Shown: positions 40,666 to 49,690, counted from the stretch's first letter. The stretch: 64,000 bases of DNA from Miltoncostaea oceani (GCF_018141545.1 NZ_CP064357.1:372001-436000), one strand, 5' to 3'. The notes: a model not told the origin generated them from the letters alone. Made by a program: numbers and translations.

Positions 40666-41165
40666 AAGGAGGCCGCCGCCATGAAGCAGGTGCGGTCCCA
40701 GAGCGCGTCAGCGAGCGCGTGGTGCTCGGGTCCGTCGTGAGGCGGCAGGTCCGCCTTCGCGACGCCGAGCGCCTCGAAGTAGTGCTTGAGGTCCCGGAAG
40801 GCCGAGGGCCAGCCGGCGGGGCGGTTGAGCATGTCGCCGAAGAGGCTCATCAGCACGACCCAGTCGCTCGCGCCGTTGTAGGCCCAGAACTGCGGGTCAG
40901 GGGCCGAGCCGACGAAGGAGGTGATCGTTCCTGCCATCTGCTGCGCGGGGACCGATACCGCCGCGCCGGGCCCGTCGAGGTGCGGCCGGACGTTCTCGGA
41001 GAGCCATGGGCTTACGCGCGGATCCGACCAGTCGAAGTCCGCGTTTTCGAGGTAGAGCTCCCTGCCATCCTCGGCGGCGATGCCGATCGAGATCAGGTGG
41101 TAGCTCGCGTGCCCCGGGGTGGACGCAGCGAGGAACTCGGTGTCGAAGAAGAAGCGTGTCGGCAT
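40662..41165 (-). CDS. RNase AS-like 3'-5' exoribonuclease
   Basis: A 167-residue DEDD-superfamily exonuclease. TRFFFDTEF carries the first acidic pair (Asp8, Glu10), FWAYNGASDWVVLMSLFG the middle Asp, and PEHHALADALWD the final His and Asp. The layout, including YHLISIGIAAEDGRELY, matches RNase AS of mycobacteria, which trims adenylate-rich RNA 3' ends and matures tRNAs. In this neighbourhood it could clean damaged RNA 3' ends before ligation. It is coupled to the small gene downstream. Confidence 0.87.
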   Translation of the reverse strand: MPTRFFFDTEFLAASTPGHASYHLISIGIAAEDGRELYLENADFDWSDPRVSPWLSENVRPHLDGPGAAVSVPAQQMAGTITSFVGSAPDPQFWAYNGASDWVVLMSLFGDMLNRPAGWPSAFRDLKHYFEALGVAKADLPPHDGPEHHALADALWDRTCFMAAASL

Positions 41166-41276
41166 CAGCTCACGGGAAGGGTGGGGGTGAGGTGCTGGCC
41201 CCGATCGCGACGGACCGCCGCGGGGACTGGAACCAAGATACGACGGGATCCCGGAGCGACCTGACTCGGTCCCTGC

Positions 41277-43076
41277 CTAGCGGCGACGGCTCATCATGAT
41301 GGCGCTGACGCTTCGCGGTGACTGGGGGGTCGAGTCGGGCGCGGGGGTGCTGGCATAGCGTGCCGGGCTCGGGTCGATGACCCCATCGCGTGCCCGGAGC
41401 TCATCGAGGCCTTCGAAGGGCCGGTCGTCGTGGCGCAGGAACGCGTGCACGCGTTCCTGGCGCAGGTAGGCCGCCTCATCGAAATCGAGGAGCCCTGCGA
41501 TCGACCGCTCGGGGAAGCGGTGGACGGGCTCGACCGCGATCCTGCGGCGAAGGCAGGTCTCGCAGGAGAGACCGAAGGTGTCCGGGCAGTCGCCCTCGGC
41601 GCCACGGATCGGCCGCCAGCTGCCGCCGGGGTGATCGCACTCATCGGGGCCGAGCAACTCGAGGGGGCGCCGCCAGTAGCGCGGCTGGTCCGCGCCGGGC
41701 GGCGTGGATCGCACCGACATGGAGCTCCAGGCGTCCTCCACCAGATGACTCTCTGGTGAGCGCCACGACGGCCAGTGAGGATGAAGCTCGGCCTCCGCGA
41801 GAAGGTCCTCCGGCGTCGAGGCGGTGCTCTCCCCGAGATCCATCAGGTAGCGGACCTCGACCTCTGTGCCGTCGACCACCGCGTGCCCGCGGGCGACCCC
41901 GAGAAGGAGGTCGTGGTCCGCGCGGCCGAGGCCGGGGCGCGGCCGATCCGCCGCGACGGTGCTTCCCACTTCGTCATCCGCCCGGAGCCTCAGGACTCCG
42001 AGCTCGAGATCGGGGTCCTCGCGCACGAGGTCCGCGAAGGTCGCCTCGTGGACGGCGACCGAGACGCAGATCCCCTGCGCCGCGATGTTGGTGACGCCGA
42101 ACCGGTCGGCGTCGCGGATCAGCCCGCGCGCCTGGGCGCGCGCATCGGCCGGGCGGTGGCAGAGCGGCAGCCGGTCCGAGACCGCGGCCTTGATGGGCTC
42201 AGGCTCCAGCTCGACCGCCTCCTGGCCGAGCCTCCTGCGAGCGGCGAAGCGGTGGAAGCGACGGACCGCCATCTCCCGGGAGAGTCCGTGGAGCAAGTTC
42301 TGGGTCGGGGCGTGAGTCCGGTTGTTGAGGGAGTAGTCGGTTGCGAGGGCACCGAGGACGGTGAGCTCCTCATGGGTGATCCCCTCGTATTCGCTCGGCT
42401 TCCCCATCGGGACCCGCCGGGCGAGCTCTGAGACCAGGGAGCGCACCGAGTCCGTATCCCGCGCAAGCAGGCGCTCCTGAACCGCCGGATCGACCCCCTC
42501 GGTCATGAGGCGCCGACGCAGTCCCGTCATCTCCTCGAGGGCGTGTGAGGTCGGCCTGGGGGCTTGTTGATGCAGCGTGCTCCAGCTGAGCTGGACGGGT
42601 CCGCTTTCTGGGACGTCGCCCATTGACGCGATCACCGCCCGGGCGTCGGCGTAGTTGTTCCTGGCCTGGGACAGCTTCTTCTCGAGCTCGACGAGCCCTG
42701 GAGTCCCGACGGGGAGCCCATACTGGGCGCAGCGGGTCTTCGCCTTCAGCGGCTCGGGCCAGCCGAGATCCCCCCGGATGTCCCTCTGAGCGTTCTCGGC
42801 CTCCTGATCGAGCATGCTGAGAAGAGAAGCCGCTTTCAGGATGGTCGCGCCATCGCGACTGGCGATCCCCGCAAGGACAGCGTTGAACAGCTCGTCCTGC
42901 CTGGAGCCAGTACTGACGTCCGTGTCGGCTGACTCACGCAGGAACTGCGCCCGGCATTCGGCCTCGGCTGCGGTTTCGATCTCGTCCATCGCCACCACAG
43001 CGGCCCACCGGTCATGACCCGCGGCGCGGCTTGCGGCACCGCCGGCCAGCCGGCGTGAGGCTCGTCCGCGGGGCAC
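41277..43076 (-). CDS. tagged zinc-ribbon paralogue 5 (novel family)
   Basis: A 599-residue family member starting VPRGRASRRL at GTG 43076, only 9 nt after the PP2C gene, so probably in one operon with it. Helical N-terminal region, then AQARGLIRDADRFG and VRYLMDLG (matching RARAQGLLRNP and VRFILDAG in copy 4). The zinc site is CDHPGGSW near 480 and CETCLRRRIAVEPVHR near 505. LRARDGVIDPSPA and the tail RSVSAIMMSRRR end the protein. The operon link suggests control by phosphorylation. Confidence 0.85.
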   Translation of the reverse strand: MPRGRASRRLAGGAASRAAGHDRWAAVVAMDEIETAAEAECRAQFLRESADTDVSTGSRQDELFNAVLAGIASRDGATILKAASLLSMLDQEAENAQRDIRGDLGWPEPLKAKTRCAQYGLPVGTPGLVELEKKLSQARNNYADARAVIASMGDVPESGPVQLSWSTLHQQAPRPTSHALEEMTGLRRRLMTEGVDPAVQERLLARDTDSVRSLVSELARRVPMGKPSEYEGITHEELTVLGALATDYSLNNRTHAPTQNLLHGLSREMAVRRFHRFAARRRLGQEAVELEPEPIKAAVSDRLPLCHRPADARAQARGLIRDADRFGVTNIAAQGICVSVAVHEATFADLVREDPDLELGVLRLRADDEVGSTVAADRPRPGLGRADHDLLLGVARGHAVVDGTEVEVRYLMDLGESTASTPEDLLAEAELHPHWPSWRSPESHLVEDAWSSMSVRSTPPGADQPRYWRRPLELLGPDECDHPGGSWRPIRGAEGDCPDTFGLSCETCLRRRIAVEPVHRFPERSIAGLLDFDEAAYLRQERVHAFLRHDDRPFEGLDELRARDGVIDPSPARYASTPAPDSTPQSPRSVSAIMMSRRR

Positions 43077-43085
43077 GCCCGGATG

Positions 43086-43976
43086 CTAGGGCCGGCCCCC
43101 CGGCGTCGCGGGACTTTCGTGGCCGGTGGCGCCCCCTTCGGCTCTCAGCCGCAGGCGGAGGTAGCTCCGGTCGTCAAAGGATGCCGCGCCCGGGGCGATG
43201 CCCTTCGTCCCACGCAGCGTTCCGATCCGCAAAGGGTCCTCCCCGAGGGCGCGCGCCAGCGCCTGCTCTGATGCCGCGAGCTCCGGGAGTAGCGTCGGAT
43301 AGCCGTCTGAGGCGAGCACAAGATCGCCGGTCCCCTCGAGCTGTGTCACCTCGACGTAGCGGTCCGGAACCGGCCGGCCGTCGATCGCCCCGAAACCGAG
43401 TGGGTGGTCGAGGTGGTTCTGGAAGTTCCCCTGCTCTCGTAGGAGGGGCATGATCATCTGCCGGCCGGGGTCCGAGGCCCGGAGCTCCCCGTGATCCGCG
43501 CCGCCTGCGATCAATGCTTGGAGCAGAGCCGCGCGCGCCTCGGCGTTGATGCGGTCGATCAGCTTCTGCGGTGCGTTCGGCGATCCGGCCCAGTGGTAGG
43601 CGCAGTCGCCGACGCGCAGCAGCAGACGCTGGCTGGGGGAGAAACACACGACCACCGCGGCGGGCCGCGTCGGCGCGTTGGGATCTGCCCCGAACCTCTC
43701 CAGCCGCTCGGCGAGCGCATCCGTCATATCCGAGACAAGCAGGCCCGGCTCTCGATCGCCGGGTGCCTGCGCGAGGCACTCCGCGACCGCCTCAGCGGCG
43801 ATGACCCCTGAGCTCCTGCCGCCGTATCGCATCCCGCTCTTGTCGGTGGCCCCGTCGACGACTCCGAACCAGCCGGGGCCGAGGATCACCCGGTCCTCGT
43901 TGCCGGCGGGGTCCGGCCCCTTGGCCACGCAGGACCATTCGAGGAGGGAGCACGAGCCATCGGCACCATCGGTCAT
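43086..43976 (-). CDS. PP2C-type protein phosphatase
   Basis: A 296-residue protein phosphatase-like protein. PAGNEDRVILGPGWFGVVDGATDKSG carries the first metal-binding Asp residues (DRV, VDGAT), LLLRVGDCAYHW stands at the second motif and GTGDLVLASDGYPTLLPE at the third, with a late SFDDRSYLRLRL. It should dephosphorylate Ser/Thr in the cytosol. ATG 43976 was chosen because the domain begins there. It leads the operon with paralogue 5 and is divergent from the subtilase operon. Confidence 0.86.
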   Translation of the reverse strand: MTDGADGSCSLLEWSCVAKGPDPAGNEDRVILGPGWFGVVDGATDKSGMRYGGRSSGVIAAEAVAECLAQAPGDREPGLLVSDMTDALAERLERFGADPNAPTRPAAVVVCFSPSQRLLLRVGDCAYHWAGSPNAPQKLIDRINAEARAALLQALIAGGADHGELRASDPGRQMIMPLLREQGNFQNHLDHPLGFGAIDGRPVPDRYVEVTQLEGTGDLVLASDGYPTLLPELAASEQALARALGEDPLRIGTLRGTKGIAPGAASFDDRSYLRLRLRAEGGATGHESPATPGGRP

Positions 43977-44449
43977 GGGTGGAGCCTCTCCGATCCGCCG
44001 GCCAGGTCGCAGGATCCTCCCATCGGAGAAGGGCCCTCGTCCGCGGACTCCCGTGTCCGCGAAGCCAAGAAGGTACGCGCCGCCCCTGCGGTAACCGGCT
44101 GAGCCTGCTGGGGCCGCATTCGGCGCGGTCTCAGTGGGGCGGCCGCTCACGCTGTAAGTCGGGAGCGATCTCTGACGGTGGGGTAGAGGGACGCGAGTGG
44201 GTGTTTACAGACGACACCCTGGTTGCCTATCCTGACGCGCAGGGAGACCGTGAGTCTGACCACGTTGCCAGGCCTCTCATCCGACGCATCGCGGCGACCC
44301 CCGTTGGCCGAAAGGGGCCTGCTCCATGGCGCGCGCAGCGCATCGACGCCCTCACTCCCGCCCGGACGCCGACATCGTCGGTCCGCCCGAGGCCTCACCT
44401 GAGGCGCGCACCCCGCCGCCCACCCCGCCGCCCGCACGATCCCGACGGA
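43977..44449. other. divergent region between PP2C and subtilase genes
   Basis: A 473-nt region with no well-supported gene. It contains the promoter at 44204-44233 and, from 44326, an out-of-frame ORF starting MARAAHRRPHS that ends at 44466. Coding preference in 44326-44440 is similar in two frames, so an upstream N-terminal extension of the subtilase is possible. Confidence 0.5.
44204..44233 (+). promoter_or_regulatory. sigma-70-like promoter of the subtilase operon
   Basis: TTTACA (44204-44209) and TATCCT (44228-44233) with an 18-nt spacer. One of the few places with a recognisable -35 box; transcription would start near 44240 and give a long leader. Confidence 0.5.
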
Positions 44450-46267
44450 GTGCCCGAGGTGGATGAGTCCGCCGGCTCGTCGCTGCCGCGGGAGCGGAGC
44501 ATCCCCGATCTGAAGTTCCGGAACATCGTCTTCGGCGTCCATCCGAGGCGGAGGTTCACCCAGGACTCCCCGGTGATGCCGGACGTCTGGATCCAGTTCG
44601 CCGAGGAGCCCGACACCCCACAGGACCTGATCCTGACCCCGCACTTCGACGCCGGAGCCTGTGTCCTCACCGACCACCTCCACCGCCGGCTGGGGGCTCA
44701 GGCGCCGCCGGCGCACCTGATGCACAACGGAAGCTCGGTCGTCGCCCGGCTCACGCTCGAATCCCTCATCGTGGACGCCCTGCCGCTCACTCCGTGGTGG
44801 CGAAAGAGGATCGCCCCTTTGCTGAAGACGATGCCCGAACTCCGCAGGGAGCTTCTCAAGGCCCCTCACACGCCCTGTGGCTTTGAGAGGGAGGGATGGC
44901 GTTCGGACGCGCTGTGGCTGATCCGGATCATCGAGGCGATCGCCACGCGCTCCAAGTCAACGCTTCCGCGCCCCGGACCCACCGGGGGGTTGGACCTCCT
45001 GCGCGAGGCGGATGCGAAACCCACGCAGCCCAGGGATGGGCGGGACGACAACGAGCCGATCCTGCCGTCGCTGTGGCGCGTGGATCGCAACCGGCTTGCG
45101 AGCACCTCCCTCGACCGTTCGCGGCTGACCGTCAAAGCCGACGCGGTCGATCGGCTGTTCGAGGTCGACTGCAGCCCGATCCGCTGGGCGATCATCGACT
45201 CGGGGATCGACGCCACCCACCCTGCCTTCCGCCGCCGGGAGGCTTCAGGAAAACCGAAGAGCCTCGGCCCGGGATCGCGTCCCCTGGATCGCACCCGGAT
45301 CCGCGCGACCTACGACTTCACGCGTCTGCGGGCGATTCCCACATCCCCGAACCCGGATGACGGCCCCGAGATCGCCGCGATGCGGAGCGAACTGGCGCAG
45401 GGGGCGCCGGTGGACTGGAACCGGCTCGCGAGGCTCCTGGAGGTCCCGCACGGGCCCGGTTACCGACCCCCGGTAAACGAGCACGGCACCCATGTGGCCG
45501 GCATCCTGACCGGCGACTGGCGCGCCGGCGAGAAGGGCCGCCCCAACGGCCCGGACCTTCGGGGAGTCGCGCCGGGGGTCGAGGTCTATGACCTGCGCGT
45601 CTTCGACGACGACGGGAAGGCCGATGAGTTCACCGTGCTCTCCGCCCTCCAGTTCGTCCGTCATCTGAACGCCCGGCAGGACTACGTCGTGGTCCACGGC
45701 GTCAACCTGAGCATGTCGCTCCACCATGCCGTCGCGAACTACGCCTGCGGGCGGACCCCAGTCTGCGACGAGAGCAATCGCGTGGTCTCCGCCGGCACGG
45801 TGGTTGTGGCAGCCGCCGGCAACTACGGCTATGGGCGCTTCCAGAACCACCTCGACAACGAGGTGGAGGGCTTCCGCGCCCTGAGCATCACCGATCCGGG
45901 CAACGCCGAGGGGGTGATCACCGTCGGCTCGACGCACCGCCACCAGCCGCACGCCTACGGCGTCTCGTTCTTCTCCAGTCGCGGGCCGACAGGGGATGGC
46001 CGCTCGAAACCGGATCTTGTCGCCCCCGGGGAGAAGATCACCGCTCCGGTCCCTGACGGAGCCGCCAAGGAGCTCGACGGGACCAGCCAGGCGGCCCCCC
46101 ATGTCAGTGGGGCCGCGGCGCTCCTCATGGCGCGATACCCCGAGCTGATCGGGGATCCGGCGCGGATCAAGCAGGTCCTCATGGACAGCTGCACCGACCT
46201 CGGGCGGCGGCGCGACTTCCAGGGCGCCGGTGCCCTTGATGTCCTCCGTGCCCTCCAGGCGATCTGA
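44450..46267 (+). CDS. S8 family serine peptidase (subtilase)
   Basis: A 605-residue cytoplasmic-type subtilisin-like protease. The triad is visible: Asp in AIIDSGIDATHP near 248, His in NEHGTHVAGIL near 345 and Ser in DGTSQAAPHVSGAAALL near 545 (Gln replaces the usual Met after Ser). The oxyanion-site AAAGNYG is near 455. About 200 residues of unassigned sequence precede the catalytic domain. No signal peptide was seen. GTG 44450 is a provisional start. First gene of a three-gene operon with MBL and DUF2235 hydrolases, likely a conflict or effector module. Confidence 0.9.
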   Translation: MPEVDESAGSSLPRERSIPDLKFRNIVFGVHPRRRFTQDSPVMPDVWIQFAEEPDTPQDLILTPHFDAGACVLTDHLHRRLGAQAPPAHLMHNGSSVVARLTLESLIVDALPLTPWWRKRIAPLLKTMPELRRELLKAPHTPCGFEREGWRSDALWLIRIIEAIATRSKSTLPRPGPTGGLDLLREADAKPTQPRDGRDDNEPILPSLWRVDRNRLASTSLDRSRLTVKADAVDRLFEVDCSPIRWAIIDSGIDATHPAFRRREASGKPKSLGPGSRPLDRTRIRATYDFTRLRAIPTSPNPDDGPEIAAMRSELAQGAPVDWNRLARLLEVPHGPGYRPPVNEHGTHVAGILTGDWRAGEKGRPNGPDLRGVAPGVEVYDLRVFDDDGKADEFTVLSALQFVRHLNARQDYVVVHGVNLSMSLHHAVANYACGRTPVCDESNRVVSAGTVVVAAAGNYGYGRFQNHLDNEVEGFRALSITDPGNAEGVITVGSTHRHQPHAYGVSFFSSRGPTGDGRSKPDLVAPGEKITAPVPDGAAKELDGTSQAAPHVSGAAALLMARYPELIGDPARIKQVLMDSCTDLGRRRDFQGAGALDVLRALQAI

Positions 46268-46274
46268 GGCGACG

Positions 46275-47399
46275 ATGATCTTCACGCTCGAGGCGCTCCA
46301 GGCCAAGGAGGGCGACTGCCTGCTCATCCACTACGGGCCAGACGAGCCGACGGGGCTGATGCTGATCGACGGCGGCCCGCCCGGTACCTTCAGGCGGGTA
46401 CTCGCACCGCGCCTCGAGGAGCTCCGCCCGGCGGTGGCCGATGCCGCTGTGGAGATCGACCTCGGCATGGTCAGCCACATCGACGCCGATCACATCGCCG
46501 GGCTGCTTGACCTCACCCGCGTCCTCACCGAGGCAAAGCGGGATCAGCGGCCGCCTCCCTACGTCCTCCGGCGGTTCTGGCACAACAGCCTGGAGGCGAT
46601 GATCGGCGACGTCTCAGGGCCCGCCAGCCTGAGCCGGCTCGCCTCGGCAGCCAGCACCAGTAGGCCAGTCCCGAGGGCAACGAGGGAAGACGTCTCCGCC
46701 GTGATCGCGAGCGTGCCCCAGGGCCAGAGGCTCGCCGACGACCTTGAGTTCCTGTTGCCGGCGAACCAGGCCGGCGTGATCGCGAGCGGCCACACCCTCC
46801 CGCTGCCGGACGGGCCGACCCTGACCGTCATCGGCCCCGACCAGGAGGAGCTCGCCGCGCTACGCGAGCAGTGGGAGCGCGAGGTGCCGCGGGACGAGGA
46901 CGCCGAGGTCGCCGCCTACCTCGACGATTCGATCCCGAACCTCTCGAGCATCGTCTGCCTGGTGGAGTTCGAAGGTAAACGGATCCTGCTGACAGGCGAC
47001 GCCCGAGGCGACCACGTCCTCGAGGGCCTTGAGAGGGCCGGCCTCCTCAAAGGTCGGCGCCGGACTCTGAGTGTCGACATCCTGAAGCTCCCCCACCACG
47101 GCAGTGAGCACAACGTCGATCAGGACTTCTTCGATCGAATCCAGGCGCGCCACTACGTCATCTCCGCCGACGGCGCCCATGGCAATCCCGAGGATGAGAC
47201 CCTCACGATGCTGCTCGCCTCGCGCCCCAAGGACGACAAGTTCACCATCTGGCTGACGAACCGCACCGGACGCAAGGGACTCGGCCCCCGCCTCGAGGCC
47301 TACCTCGAGGCGCATCCGGACCGCACGTGGGAGATGCGGTTCCGTGATTCGGACGCGCTCTCGCTACGCATCGATCTCGGCGACCCCCTGACGATCTGA
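46275..47399 (+). CDS. ComEC-type metallo-beta-lactamase-fold hydrolase
   Basis: A 374-residue MBL-fold protein. LQAKEGDCLLIHYG opens the fold, SHIDADHIAGLLDL near 69-82 is the metal-binding motif (a variant of HxHxDH), ILLTGDARGDHV near 237 gives the bridging Asp, and LKLPHHGSEHN near 272 the later His pair. This is the type found in ComEC C-terminal nucleases and in stand-alone proteins near proteases and conflict genes. It starts 7 nt after the subtilase stop; the next gene follows by 7 nt. Confidence 0.88.
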   Translation: MIFTLEALQAKEGDCLLIHYGPDEPTGLMLIDGGPPGTFRRVLAPRLEELRPAVADAAVEIDLGMVSHIDADHIAGLLDLTRVLTEAKRDQRPPPYVLRRFWHNSLEAMIGDVSGPASLSRLASAASTSRPVPRATREDVSAVIASVPQGQRLADDLEFLLPANQAGVIASGHTLPLPDGPTLTVIGPDQEELAALREQWEREVPRDEDAEVAAYLDDSIPNLSSIVCLVEFEGKRILLTGDARGDHVLEGLERAGLLKGRRRTLSVDILKLPHHGSEHNVDQDFFDRIQARHYVISADGAHGNPEDETLTMLLASRPKDDKFTIWLTNRTGRKGLGPRLEAYLEAHPDRTWEMRFRDSDALSLRIDLGDPLTI

Positions 47400-47406
47400 G
47401 GATGCG

Positions 47407-48714
47407 ATGACCACGACGCCCCCGGCGGCCGAAGCCGCACCGAAAACGCCGAAGGCGCGCCCGGGCCGGCGGATCGTGATCGGGCTTGACGGGACCTGGA
47501 ACAACGCCTTCAAGGAGACCCAGCGCCTCGACGGCCACACCGTCCTCAAGCCGAGCAACGTCCTGAAGCTCTGCCGGGCCGTCCTGCCGGTAGACCCGGT
47601 CAGCGGCCGCACGCAGATCACCTACTACGACGTCGGGGTCGGCGGCCTCGCGAGCTACCCGGGCTTCGCGAACCAGCTCCTGCGTCGCACCGACCGCTTC
47701 CTCGGCGGCATCCACGGCGCCGGCTTCGAAGAGAACGCCGAGAGCGCCCTCCACTTCCTCGCGCTCAACCTCGAGAAGGGCGACGAGGTCTTCATCTTCG
47801 GCTTCAGCCGCGGCGCCGCGACCTCCCGGGCGGTGACCCGATTCATCGAATGGGCGGGAGGGCTCCCCACCAAGGACGACTCCTACTACCTGCCACGACT
47901 CTTCCGCGAGTTCGTCCGATCCCGCGCCACCACGAAGATCTCCACAGAGCTCGATGCCATCAATAAGGACAAGCCGGAGGAGAAACGGCTGCGGCTCGCG
48001 CCGGTCAACGTGCGCCTCCTCGGGGTCTTCGACACGGTGATGGCGCTCGGGTTCCGGGCACTCGCCCGTGGGAGCGCGACCTCAGGTAAAGCCCAGGCGT
48101 TCTATGCGGGCGAGCGCCCGGCGACCTGTGTGGCCCACGCCCGCCAGGCCCTGGCGATCGACGAGCGCCGGTTCGACTTCCGCCCGGAGATCTGGCGCGC
48201 CGCGCATCCGCACCAGACGATCGAGCAACGGTGGTTCCCCGGCGCTCACGTCAACATCGGCGGTGGCTACACCGAGGACGGCCTCGGGAACCTCGCGCTC
48301 GAGTGGATGCTCAAGGAGGTCGCCGCCCTCAAAGACGGGATCGCCTTCGATCAGGAGTACCTCGGGTTCTACCGGCCCTGGTCCGGCCACCCGGTGAACC
48401 AGTCAGAGACGGTCTGGTACAAGATCGGAGATGCGGCTCGACTCCGCTTCGGCAAGGGCCGGCGGCAGCTGCTCAAGGCCGACCAGGCCGTGGCCGCCGG
48501 CCAGAAACTCGACAAGTCGGTCATCCGCCGCATGCAACTGGACCCGACGGATCTGACCGATACGGATGAGCCCTACCGTCCCCAGAACGTGATCGACCAC
48601 CTGGCGCGGCAACCGGACCTCCCCGCCTACATCGATCAGCTCAAACTGGACCCGAAGCACCCGGATCTGCCACCGGATGTCCTCGAGCGGATCGAGGCGG
48701 CCCGGCGCGCCTGA
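47407..48714 (+). CDS. DUF2235 (Tle1-like) alpha/beta hydrolase
   Basis: A 435-residue protein of the DUF2235 family, which includes type VI phospholipase effectors of the Tle1 type. RIVIGLDGTWNN near 20-32 and FIFGFSRGAATSRAV near 128-142 (nucleophile Ser in GFSRGA) are diagnostic; WFPGAHVNIGGGY near 275 contains the later catalytic His/Asp region. No secretion signal. Third gene of the subtilase-MBL operon; all three are hydrolases of different substrates. Confidence 0.9.
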   Translation: MTTTPPAAEAAPKTPKARPGRRIVIGLDGTWNNAFKETQRLDGHTVLKPSNVLKLCRAVLPVDPVSGRTQITYYDVGVGGLASYPGFANQLLRRTDRFLGGIHGAGFEENAESALHFLALNLEKGDEVFIFGFSRGAATSRAVTRFIEWAGGLPTKDDSYYLPRLFREFVRSRATTKISTELDAINKDKPEEKRLRLAPVNVRLLGVFDTVMALGFRALARGSATSGKAQAFYAGERPATCVAHARQALAIDERRFDFRPEIWRAAHPHQTIEQRWFPGAHVNIGGGYTEDGLGNLALEWMLKEVAALKDGIAFDQEYLGFYRPWSGHPVNQSETVWYKIGDAARLRFGKGRRQLLKADQAVAAGQKLDKSVIRRMQLDPTDLTDTDEPYRPQNVIDHLARQPDLPAYIDQLKLDPKHPDLPPDVLERIEAARRA

Positions 48715-48726
48715 GGTCCGGTTCGC

Positions 48727-49200
48727 CTACTCGTCGTCCTGCTTGGAGCGGAGCACGATCGTGGTGTCCTCGCTGACGCGGGAGCCGGGCGCCGGGCTCT
48801 GGGAGACAACGACCCAGTTGCGATCCCAGATCAGATTGCGCCCCTGGCCGGTGGCGTCCTCCTCGGTCAGGTTGTAGAGCCCAGCGGCCTGCATCGTGTC
48901 CTGGGCGAGCTGGTGGTCCTTACCAACGACGTTCGGGACCCGGATCCCGCCTGAGTCCTGTGAGGGCGGCGCCGGGTCGGCCGCGGGGGCGGGCGCCGGG
49001 TCAGACGGCGGGGTGGCCGGCGGGTCCGGGGGAGTCGGAGGGGGAGAGACGACCGTCTGTGTCTCGGTCACCGTGACAGGCGCGGGCGCTGGCTCGGGCT
49101 GAGCGGAACCGACGTCCTCCGAGGAGGCGCATCCGGTCAGCGCGACCGCACCGAGGATGCATGCCAGAAGGACGGCGAGTCGGGGGGTCGGGCGAAGCAT
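48727..49200 (-). CDS. PASTA-domain lipoprotein
   Basis: A 157-residue lipoprotein: signal with lipobox LTGC near residue 21-24, a Pro/Ala/Thr-rich linker of about 60 residues, and one C-terminal PASTA domain (VPNVVGKDHQLAQDTMQAAG to SQSPAPGSRV). PASTA domains bind peptidoglycan fragments or beta-lactams. The ribosome-binding site GGAGGAAG precedes the ATG. Confidence 0.88.
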   Translation of the reverse strand: MLRPTPRLAVLLACILGAVALTGCASSEDVGSAQPEPAPAPVTVTETQTVVSPPPTPPDPPATPPSDPAPAPAADPAPPSQDSGGIRVPNVVGKDHQLAQDTMQAAGLYNLTEEDATGQGRNLIWDRNWVVVSQSPAPGSRVSEDTTIVLRSKQDDE

Positions 49201-49373
49201 GCTTCCTCCAGCTCGAACACAGAAGTCTGTCTCCGAGAACCTAACCGAGCCCCCTGGCGCTGCCTCTCACCCGTAGGACCAGACTGCGCCGACAACCGTC
49301 TAGGTGGGCGCCTGCAGGTGGGCCGCGGCGGCCTATCTTGATCTGGGAAGGTCACGACACGGGAGCCGATCAC

Positions 49374-49634
49374 ATGGGCGAGCAGATCTCAGCGGTGCAG
49401 GACGAGTTCCGCTTCCACTCGCCGGCGGCGAAGGACGGCATCTTCATGATCCGCGCGCTCGAGGACGAGGCTCTCCTCGCCGCGGCCCGCGACAACGCGA
49501 GCTCCGAGCACGCGGAGCTGATGGCGGCGCTCGGCACGGCGACGAATCCGACCTGGGTAACGTCGTCCTGCGCGGAGACCGCCTACGACCGTGGCTTGAT
49601 CGATGGGCAGGAACTCGACTGGCTCTGCAAGTAG
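49374..49634 (+). CDS. hypothetical protein, 86 aa
   Basis: An 86-residue soluble protein beginning MGEQISAVQDEFRFHS, acidic and largely helical, with two Cys residues. ATG 49338 is an in-frame alternative. No family was recognised. Confidence 0.6.
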   Translation: MGEQISAVQDEFRFHSPAAKDGIFMIRALEDEALLAAARDNASSEHAELMAALGTATNPTWVTSSCAETAYDRGLIDGQELDWLCK

Positions 49635-49690
49635 GGTCTCGCTCCCCGTGCGAGTGCGTCGGGCGTCCTCCGGCCCACGGCTCGCGGAGG

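Noticed and set aside
44326-44466. ORF starting MARAAHRRPHS as another tagged protein or subtilase start
   Set aside because: It lacks the Arg-Gly pair, is out of frame with the subtilase and ends after 46 codons; coding preference does not clearly favour it.
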